Positions 22,584-28,485 of a stretch of 28,485 nucleotides of DNA are shown here, piece by piece; positions within the stretch are counted from its first letter, which is position 1, and each line of letters begins with the position of its first letter. The stretch is taken from positions 1-28,485 of the forward strand of contig DATBMA010000015.1 of the NCBI GenBank assembly GCA_036555105.1. The letters run 5' to 3'. A program made the position numbers and the translations under genes. The notes beneath the pieces were generated by a model. That model was not told the DNA's origin and ran no database searches. It saw only the letters and a program-made list of their open reading frames with translations. Source of the stretch: DATBMA01 sp036555105. Lineage in GTDB: Bacteria; Actinomycetota; Acidimicrobiia; Spongiisociales; ZC4RG35.

Positions 22584-23543
22584 ATGACCCAGGCGACAAC
22601 CGAACGGATGGGCTCGCTTCGCAAGCAACCGCGCCCGGGCCAGATGGCCATTCGGGGGGTCCTCTACCTGTGCGGGATCCTTTCGATCCTGATCACGATC
22701 GGAATCGTCTTCGAGCTGGGGAAGGAATCTCTTCTCTTCTTCCAGGACGATCGGGTCTCGGTGGGCGAGTTCCTCACCTCCACCACCTGGCAGCCCCAGG
22801 CCGGCAACTTCGGGATCTGGCCGCTGGTGCTGGGGACCATGCTGATCAGCCTGATTGCCATGATGGTGGCGGTGCCCCTCGGGCTCGCTTCTGCCATTTA
22901 CCTGTCGGAGTACGCCAGCCGGAGGGTGCGAAACATCTTCAAGCCCGTGCTCGAGGTCCTGGTCGGCATACCCACTGTGGTGTACGGGTTCTTCGCCCTC
23001 ACCTTCATGACCCCCGTCCTCAGGTCGACGTTGGGCGAAGGCACGGTCGGCTTTTTCAACGTCGCCTCGGCTGGAATCGTGGTGGGGATCCTCATCCTGC
23101 CGCTGGTGAGCTCGCTCTCCGAAGACGCGCTGGCGGCGGTCCCCGACTCACTCAGGCAGGCGGCCTACGCGATGGGCGCCTCGAAGTTCGAGGTCTCGAT
23201 CCGCATCGTGGTGCCTGCGGCCCTCTCCGGCATTGCTGCCGGTTGCGTCGTGGCCATGTCGCGGGCGGTGGGGGAGACGATGGTGGTGACGCTGGCGGCG
23301 GGGGCGTCGCCCCGCAACTTCAACCTAGGCGAGGACTCCCTATTCGGTTTCATCCTCAACCCGTTCCAGGGTGCACAGGGCATGACCGGATATATCGCCA
23401 TAACCGCCAGCGGCGACCTGAGCTACAACACCATCGACTACAACTCGATCTTCGCGGTCGGCCTCGCTCTCTTTCTCATCACGCTCGGGCTCAACTCCCT
23501 GAGCCGACGGCTCGTCAAGCGCTACCGGCAGGAATACGAATGA
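22584..23543 (+). CDS. pstC: Phosphate ABC transporter permease PstC
   Basis: One of the two membrane subunits of the Pst importer. The 319-aa product has about six membrane helices, starting with one at about 25-45 and ending near 310. The ABC-contact EAA-type loop reads AVPDSLRQAAYAMGAS, and the family segments GIPTVVYGFFAL and SRAVGETMVV are present. I chose the ATG at 22584, four bases after GGGGAG; a GTG at 22572 is the alternative and adds only four residues. The stop overlaps the pstA start as ATGA. Confidence 0.95.
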   Translation: MTQATTERMGSLRKQPRPGQMAIRGVLYLCGILSILITIGIVFELGKESLLFFQDDRVSVGEFLTSTTWQPQAGNFGIWPLVLGTMLISLIAMMVAVPLGLASAIYLSEYASRRVRNIFKPVLEVLVGIPTVVYGFFALTFMTPVLRSTLGEGTVGFFNVASAGIVVGILILPLVSSLSEDALAAVPDSLRQAAYAMGASKFEVSIRIVVPAALSGIAAGCVVAMSRAVGETMVVTLAAGASPRNFNLGEDSLFGFILNPFQGAQGMTGYIAITASGDLSYNTIDYNSIFAVGLALFLITLGLNSLSRRLVKRYRQEYE

Positions 23544-24940
23544 CCGTCGAGGCGCCGCCGAGAGAGCCGCTCGACCTGTTCCCCGATGGCGACGGCTACC
23601 GCCGTCTCCTGAAGGGCCGCTCGCGCAAGGCTCAGTATTTCAAGCTGGCCTGCCTGGTCTCGCTGACACTGGCCGTCGTCGCCCTGGCAACCTTGCTCTA
23701 CACGATCATCAACGACAGCTTCGGCCTGGTGGCGGTGGTCAACGAGAACGAGCCCGACGCATTGCTTGCCTCTCTCGGCTATGACCCGGCCCAGACCTCG
23801 CTGGAGGACCTCAGCCAGGAGGAGCTGGTGGGGCTGCTCCAGGCCTCCGTGACCAGCGGCGTAGGTCGCCGGCTGGAGAGGGACCAGCGCTTCTTCGCCG
23901 ACCGGCTCGCTTTCGAGTCGGAAGCCACCTGGGCCGAGATCTGCGCCTCCGACGAGCCTCCCACCGGGTGCACGATGGCCCCCCGCGACCAGGCCAACAT
24001 CCTCCAGCTGGTCTACGAGCGGGTGGTGGTGCCCGACATCATCGCTACCAATGAGCTCGTTCCGTCGCTGTTGAAGCCGCAGGCTTTCAATGACGAGATT
24101 GCCGCCGGGTTCGAGTCCGGCCGGTTCCCCGAGTATTCCCCGGAGCAGGTCAGCATCGAGTGGCGAGCCTGGTTCAACCCGACCTTCTTGCGCTCTCCGG
24201 CCAGCGCCACCGCCGAGACGGCTGGGATCCGCACGGCCATCCTCGGGTCTCTCTGGCTGGTGGTGATCACGATCCTCTTCGCCCTCCCGGTGGGGGTGGG
24301 GGCGGCGATCTATCTGGTCGAGTACGCCAGGCCGACTCGGGTCAACGACATCATCCAGACCAACATCAACAACCTGGCGGGAGTGCCGTCGATCGTCTAC
24401 GGGATGCTGGGATTGGCGATCTTCGTCCGGGCCCTGGAGCCGCTCACGTCCGGCTCGCTGTTCGCCTCCAACCCGGCCGACAACGGGCGGACCCTCATTG
24501 CGGCCGGGCTGACGCTGGGGATCCTCACCCTCCCCGTGGTGATCATCTCCGCCCAGGAGGCCTTGAAGGCCGTGCCCGACTCGCTTCGCCAGGCCGGCCT
24601 GGCGCTTGGGGCGACGAGGTGGCAGACCGTGCGAAGCCAGATCCTCCCCGTGGCCCTTCCCGGCATCCTCACCGGTGCGATCCTCGCCGTGGCCAGAGCC
24701 ATAGGGGAGACCGCCCCCTTGATCCTGGTCGGGGCGGCAGGCTTCATCACCGCCGATCCCACCGGGCCGTTCTCCAAGTTCACGGCCCTGCCGATCCAAA
24801 TCTTCCAGTGGACCTCGCTACCGCAGGAGGAGTTTCGCAATCTGGCGGCGGCGGCCAGCATCGCCCTGCTGATCCTGCTGTTGACCCTCAACGCGGTGGC
24901 CGTGATACTCAGGAACCGATTCTCCAGGAGAGTGGAATGA
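23540..24940 (+). CDS. pstA: Phosphate ABC transporter permease PstA with large extracytoplasmic insert
   Basis: The second Pst membrane subunit, unusually long at 466 aa (about 280-300 is usual). After a first membrane helix (about 36-57), residues 60-225 form an acidic, soluble insert containing two cysteines (C135, C144) that could form a disulfide. The canonical permease core follows: NNLAGVPSIVYGMLGLAIF, the EAA-type loop AVPDSLRQAGLALGAT and ARAIGETAPL. N-terminal extensions (such as DUF3333) occur in some proteobacterial PstA proteins; whether this is related I cannot tell. The ATG at 23540 overlaps the pstC stop as ATGA; the longer reading frame upstream is a shadow of pstC. Confidence 0.95.
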   Translation: MTVEAPPREPLDLFPDGDGYRRLLKGRSRKAQYFKLACLVSLTLAVVALATLLYTIINDSFGLVAVVNENEPDALLASLGYDPAQTSLEDLSQEELVGLLQASVTSGVGRRLERDQRFFADRLAFESEATWAEICASDEPPTGCTMAPRDQANILQLVYERVVVPDIIATNELVPSLLKPQAFNDEIAAGFESGRFPEYSPEQVSIEWRAWFNPTFLRSPASATAETAGIRTAILGSLWLVVITILFALPVGVGAAIYLVEYARPTRVNDIIQTNINNLAGVPSIVYGMLGLAIFVRALEPLTSGSLFASNPADNGRTLIAAGLTLGILTLPVVIISAQEALKAVPDSLRQAGLALGATRWQTVRSQILPVALPGILTGAILAVARAIGETAPLILVGAAGFITADPTGPFSKFTALPIQIFQWTSLPQEEFRNLAAAASIALLILLLTLNAVAVILRNRFSRRVE

Positions 24941-25797
24941 CCAATGAGACGTCGACCGAGGATGTCGTGGCCGACCTGACCGGGGAATCGACCCTGCCTG
25001 ATCCGACCGAAAAGGACATCGTGATCGAGACGCGGGGCATGAGCGTCTACTACGGGGACTTCCTGGCGGTGGCCGACGTCAACCTCAGCTTCGCGGCGAG
25101 TGACATCTCGGCCCTGATCGGCCCGTCCGGCTGCGGGAAGTCGACCGTGCTCAGGTCCTTGAACCGCATGAACGACCTGGTCCCCTCGGCCCGCACCGAG
25201 GGCGAGGTCCACTACCACGGGGAGAACATCTACGACTCGCAGATCGACCCGGTGGCGGTTCGCCGCACTATCGGGATGGTCTTCCAGAAGCCCAACCCGT
25301 TCCCCAAGTCCATCTTCGACAACATCGCCTGGGGGGCCAAGATCAACGGTTTCAAAGGGAACAAGTCGGAGTTGCAGGATCTGGTCCATGAAGCCCTCGA
25401 TGCGGCGGCACTGTGGCATGAGGTCAAGGACAAGCTCGACGAGAGCGGCTATTCGCTGTCGGGTGGCCAGCAGCAACGACTGTGCATCGCCAGGGCCATC
25501 GCCACCAAGCCCGACGTCATCCTGATGGATGAGCCATGTTCCTCCCTCGACCCGATCGCCACCCTGCGCATCGAAGAGCTAATGCTCGAGCTGAAGCAGA
25601 AGTACACGATCATCATCGTGACTCACAACATGCAGCAGGCGGCGCGCGTCTCGGACAAGACCGCCTTCTTCAACGTGAGGCTCTCCGAGACCGGAATGCG
25701 GACAGGTCGACTTGTGGAGTTCGACACCACCGACAAGATGTTCACTTCCCCAGGCGACCATGAAACCGAGGACTACATCACGGGGCGATTCGGATGA
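24937..25797 (+). CDS. pstB: Phosphate ABC transporter ATPase PstB
   Basis: The ATP-hydrolysing subunit of the Pst importer. The 286-aa product has Walker A GPSGCGKST (62-70), Q-loop region GMVFQKPNPFP, signature LSGGQQQ (174-180), Walker B VILMDEP with D198-E199, and the switch histidine H230 in VTHNMQQA. A 30-residue acidic N-terminal tail precedes the fold. The ATG at 24937 overlaps the pstA stop as ATGA. A longer frame beginning at 24160 is only a shadow over pstA. Confidence 0.97.
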   Translation: MTNETSTEDVVADLTGESTLPDPTEKDIVIETRGMSVYYGDFLAVADVNLSFAASDISALIGPSGCGKSTVLRSLNRMNDLVPSARTEGEVHYHGENIYDSQIDPVAVRRTIGMVFQKPNPFPKSIFDNIAWGAKINGFKGNKSELQDLVHEALDAAALWHEVKDKLDESGYSLSGGQQQRLCIARAIATKPDVILMDEPCSSLDPIATLRIEELMLELKQKYTIIIVTHNMQQAARVSDKTAFFNVRLSETGMRTGRLVEFDTTDKMFTSPGDHETEDYITGRFG

Positions 25798-26483
25798 TGA
25801 ACGACCAGCGCTCGCACTTCCACGAGGAGCTTGCGGCCCTGGAGCAGACGCTGGTCGACATGTCCGAACGGGCTGCCCAGGCGGTCAACATGGCCGTGGA
25901 AGCCGTGGTCACGCCCGATCTGGAGGCCGCCGCCAGGGTCCTGCAGACCGACGTCCAGATCGATCGCCTCTACTTCGAGGTCCACAACCGCTGGCTCTTG
26001 TTGATGGCCCGCCAACAGCCGATGGCCTCGGACCTGAGGCTGATGTCGGCGATGCTGCATCTGAACACCACCATCGAGCGGATGGGCGACCAGGCAGTCA
26101 ACATCGCCAAGATGGCCCAGGTCACGCACGGCCTGCCTCGGTCGGAGCGGATCGTCTCTCAGATCCGCGAGCTGGGTGACCTCGTCCGGCCCATGGTGCG
26201 CACCGCCATGGAGGCATTCGTGCGACGCGACCTCGACGAGACCCGGCTCTTGCCGGCCATGGACGAGCCGATCGATCGCATCAACCGCCGCATGGCCCAT
26301 GAGGTGGTGGCGTGCAGGGATGATCCGGAGTTGCTCGAGTGGGCGACCCGGATGCTCCTGGTGAGCCGGGCCCTCGAGCGTATCGGCGACCAGTCTGTCG
26401 ACATCGCCGAGCAGACCGCCTTCTATCTGACCGGTGAGCTGGCCGAATTCGATGAGAAGGGCCTAGGTGGCGTCAAGGCCTGA
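25794..26483 (+). CDS. phoU: Phosphate signalling protein PhoU
   Basis: PhoU couples the transport state of PstSCAB to the PhoR kinase and keeps the Pho response off when phosphate is plentiful. The 229-aa all-helical protein has two PhoU domains (about 8-105 and 120-215), with metal-site motifs in MERMGDQAVNIA-like (ERMGDQAVNIAK) and ERIGDQSVDIAE stretches. The ATG at 25794 overlaps the pstB stop as ATGA; a second ATG directly follows in frame. Its end overlaps the regulator gene by 17 nt. Confidence 0.96.
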   Translation: MMNDQRSHFHEELAALEQTLVDMSERAAQAVNMAVEAVVTPDLEAAARVLQTDVQIDRLYFEVHNRWLLLMARQQPMASDLRLMSAMLHLNTTIERMGDQAVNIAKMAQVTHGLPRSERIVSQIRELGDLVRPMVRTAMEAFVRRDLDETRLLPAMDEPIDRINRRMAHEVVACRDDPELLEWATRMLLVSRALERIGDQSVDIAEQTAFYLTGELAEFDEKGLGGVKA

Positions 26484-27171
26484 GACGTCGGTGCTGGTGG
26501 TCGAGGACGAGTCGGCTCTGGCCGAGTCGGTTCGCTACGCCCTCGAGTTGGAGGGGTTCGACGTGACGGTGGCCGGGACCGGCCGGCTCGGTCTCGACCT
26601 CGCCAGGAGCCTTCGCCCATCACTGGTCCTACTCGACCTGATGCTGCCGGAGATGTCGGGCCTGGATGTCTGCCGCCAGATCCGCCGGACCTCAGACGTC
26701 CCCATCATCATGCTCACCGCCAAGGACGCCGAGGCAGATCGTGTAGCCGGCTTGGAGCTCGGGGCGGACGACTACGTGACCAAGCCGTTCTCGATGCGGG
26801 AGCTGGTGGCGCGCGTGCGCGCCCAAGTCAGGCGAGCGAGGCGGAGCGGGGGCCTTGAGGACACCAACGAGGTGCTCCGAGGTGGCGGCATCGAGTTGGA
26901 CCTGGACGCCCACGAGGCTCACGTCGGGGACTCGGTCGTCCCACTTCGGCCGAAGGAGTTCGAGTTGCTCGAGGCCCTGATGAGGCGGTCGGGCCGGCTG
27001 GCTACCCGAGAGGCCCTCATTGACGAAGTATGGGGACCCAACTACTTCGGCGACACCCGGACCCTCGACGTGCACATCAAGCGCCTCCGCCAGAAGCTCG
27101 AGCCTGATCCGACCCGTCCCCGCCACATCGTCACGGTGCGGGGATTGGGGTACAAATTCGTCGATGCGTAG
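26467..27171 (+). CDS. phoP: PhoP/PhoB/RegX3-type response regulator
   Basis: A 234-aa OmpR-family regulator with an intact receiver: acidic E13/D14, phospho-acceptor D57 in LLDLMLPE, T/S in LTAKD and KPF. A C-terminal winged helix follows (RPKEFELLEAL, DEVWGPNYFGDTRTLDVHIKRLRQKLE, TVRGLGYKF). Position after phoU and before a PhoR-like kinase identifies it as the phosphate regulator. The symbol follows actinobacterial usage, though it could equally be called regX3 or phoB. The GTG at 26467, preceded by AGAAGG, lies inside phoU. The PHO-box-like repeat before pstS is its likely target, which would make the operon self-activating. Confidence 0.94.
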   Translation: MASRPETSVLVVEDESALAESVRYALELEGFDVTVAGTGRLGLDLARSLRPSLVLLDLMLPEMSGLDVCRQIRRTSDVPIIMLTAKDAEADRVAGLELGADDYVTKPFSMRELVARVRAQVRRARRSGGLEDTNEVLRGGGIELDLDAHEAHVGDSVVPLRPKEFELLEALMRRSGRLATREALIDEVWGPNYFGDTRTLDVHIKRLRQKLEPDPTRPRHIVTVRGLGYKFVDA

Positions 27172-28369
27172 GTCCATCCTCCTGATTGGGGGACTGGCCG
27201 TGGTGGTGGGGGCGGTGGTGGCGGTCGCCCTCGATGGGTGGTGGGCGGTGGTGGCCGGCGCCATCGCCGGATTTCTGGTGCTCTGGCTGGGCACCCGCCC
27301 CTCCCTGGCCCGGATGGAGGCCCACGCCAGTTCAGCTGCCGGGGCGGCCCAGGAGGCAACGCGGCGGGCAGGCGACTACCAGGAGCGCTGGCACGGCCTC
27401 GACCTGGTCCTGGCCGCCGTCCCGCAGGGATTGATCCTGGTGGAGGGGGACGACGTGACCTACGCCAACCCGGCGGCACGGGACCTCCTGGGGATGGTCC
27501 CGGATCGTCTGGGCGGAGTGAGCCCCCTGGCACTGCAGCGGATCGTGCGGGAGGCCCGCACCCAGGGCCGGCAGGTGGCCGCCAATGTCGAGCACGGCCT
27601 GCCGCCGCACCGCTTGCAACTGATCGCCGTCCCACTCTCCGAGCGGGATCAGGTGGTGGCCTTCGCCTCCGACATCACCCGCCCCCATCGGACGGATGCC
27701 ATGCGTCGTGACTTCGTGGCGGCCGCGTCACACGAGTTGAAGACTCCGGTGGCCGCCATCCTCGCCTCGGCCGAGACACTGCAGCTGGCGCTCGACCATG
27801 AGCCCGAATCGGCCCGTAAGTTCGCAGCGCAGGTCGAATCCTCTGCTCGTCAGCTGGCCGGGCTGGTCAACGATCTCCTCGACCTATCGAGACTCGAGAG
27901 CGACCTGTCACCACGGCACCCACTGCGCCTCGACTTGCTGGCCGAGGACGAAGCCGAACGGGTGGCGGCCTCCGCCAAGCAGAGCGGCGTCCATCTCGAC
28001 GTGGAGGCAGACGAGGTGACCGTGACGGGGAACCCGGCCGACCTCGGTCTGGCGGTTCGCAATCTGTTGGAGAACGCAGTTCGTCACACCCCACCCGAGG
28101 GCAACATTCGACTGGGGGTATTCGTGGACGGGCGCGATGCAGTGGTATCGGTGGCGGACACCGGTGAAGGCATTCCTCAACGCGACCTGCCTCGCATCTT
28201 CGAGAGGTTCTACCGGGTCGACACGGCCAGGAGCCGGGCGACCGGAGGTACCGGCCTCGGCCTCGCCATCGTCCGCCACGTGGCCGAGGGCCACGAGGGG
28301 TCGGTGACCGTTGAGTCCGAGTTGGGGGTCGGTTCGACGTTCCGGCTTCGCCTGCCTCTCCCTGTCTGA
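27164..28369 (+). CDS. phoR: PhoR/SenX3-type sensor histidine kinase
   Basis: A 401-aa membrane histidine kinase. Two close membrane helices (about 4-22 and 26-44) leave almost no extracytoplasmic domain, as expected for a PhoR that senses phosphate through Pst and PhoU. A PAS-like domain (about 75-165) follows, then the phospho-acceptor H190 in ASHELKTP. The ATPase domain has the N box NLLENAVRH, G1 DTGEGIP, F box RIFERFYR and G2 GTGLGLAI. The ATG at 27164 overlaps the regulator stop by 8 nt and starts right at the first helix; a longer upstream frame is a shadow. The gene pairs with the preceding regulator. Confidence 0.95.
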   Translation: MRRSILLIGGLAVVVGAVVAVALDGWWAVVAGAIAGFLVLWLGTRPSLARMEAHASSAAGAAQEATRRAGDYQERWHGLDLVLAAVPQGLILVEGDDVTYANPAARDLLGMVPDRLGGVSPLALQRIVREARTQGRQVAANVEHGLPPHRLQLIAVPLSERDQVVAFASDITRPHRTDAMRRDFVAAASHELKTPVAAILASAETLQLALDHEPESARKFAAQVESSARQLAGLVNDLLDLSRLESDLSPRHPLRLDLLAEDEAERVAASAKQSGVHLDVEADEVTVTGNPADLGLAVRNLLENAVRHTPPEGNIRLGVFVDGRDAVVSVADTGEGIPQRDLPRIFERFYRVDTARSRATGGTGLGLAIVRHVAEGHEGSVTVESELGVGSTFRLRLPLPV

Positions 28370-28384
28370 GTTACCCTTGTCGAT

Positions 28385-28404
28385 GGCCCTGCTCCCGCCG
28401 GGCC
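28385..28404 (+). terminator. Weak stem-loop after phoR
   Basis: GGCCC (28385-28389) and GGGCC (28400-28404) can form a 5-bp stem with a 10-base loop in the 58-base gap after phoR. It could end the phosphate operon, but it is short and has no U-run. Confidence 0.25.
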
Positions 28405-28427
28405 GATCCAACAGGAGGAATCAGGGC

Positions 28428-28485
28428 ATGAAAGCTATTAGGTGGTCGCTGACGGCAGCGGCCTTGGCCTTGCTGGTGGCGGCCT
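28428..28485 (+). CDS. Start of an exported protein, cut by the window end
   Basis: An ATG at 28428, preceded by a strong AGGAGG (28413-28418), opens a frame to the last base. The 19 visible residues (MKAIRWSLTAAALALLVAA) are a typical Sec or lipoprotein signal start: a basic N-region and a hydrophobic core. Nothing of the mature protein is visible. Its place after phoR might suit another phosphate-starvation protein such as a second binding protein, but this is a guess. Confidence 0.75.
   Translation, partial: MKAIRWSLTAAALALLVAA

Noticed and set aside
1..28485. CRISPR array, insertion sequence, prophage or toxin-antitoxin module
   Set aside because: No regularly spaced repeats, transposase, integrase or paired small toxin/antitoxin genes were seen.

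Overview
The window reads as a stretch of chromosome from a high-GC Gram-positive bacterium of the phylum Actinomycetota. The evidence is a WhiB-family iron-sulfur regulator (2596-2853), an OmpR-type GlnR-like nitrogen regulator, frequent GTG and TTG starts, stem-loops without U-tracts, and a PHO-box-like direct repeat of the actinobacterial 11-bp type. Threonine-rich linkers in the exported proteins and the mixed gene content suggest a lineage outside the classical Streptomyces/Mycobacterium groups, possibly Acidimicrobiia, but this is inference. I see no phage, IS element, CRISPR array or transposase. Genes are tightly packed, and many neighbours share 4-nt GTGA/ATGA stop-start overlaps.

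Layout. 1-368 has no convincing gene; a tRNA-Pro(CGG) lies at 369-442 (minus). 563-2516: a small unknown protein, a convergent degenerate receiver protein, and a divergent NfeD-like membrane protein that seems to lack the protease serine. 2596-5950: whiB, converging on selA-selB (minus), the selenocysteine-specific synthase and elongation factor. A 15-bp inverted repeat sits upstream of selA. 6064-8551: a coupled NUDIX hydrolase / metallo-beta-lactamase / M23 peptidase cluster ending in a long terminator-like hairpin. 8758-10358: divergent Fe-S cluster genes (Mrp/ApbC ATPase and an A-type carrier). 10446-12351: RidA plus an ALDH7-type aldehyde dehydrogenase. 12408-14717: an MMPL/RND transporter (minus). 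14799-17733: corA-glnA-glnR-like (minus), all overlapping. 17806-18681: a DUF2236/MpaB-like protein (minus).

18695-28369 is a single-direction block of phosphate functions: TetR regulator, ppk1, pstS, pstC, pstA, pstB, phoU, phoP-like regulator and phoR-like kinase. A PHO-box-like repeat precedes pstS. High-affinity phosphate import, its sensor-regulator circuit and polyphosphate storage are thus encoded side by side, which predicts co-regulation under phosphate starvation. The last 58 bases hold the start of another exported protein.

Most of the window is conserved housekeeping. The less ordinary points are the hairpin ahead of selA, the corA-glnA-glnR arrangement with a receiver lacking its phospho-aspartate, the large extracytoplasmic insert in PstA, the catalytic-serine-less NfeD protein, and the TetR-ppk coupling. 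I did not find a clear, wholly new biological system.
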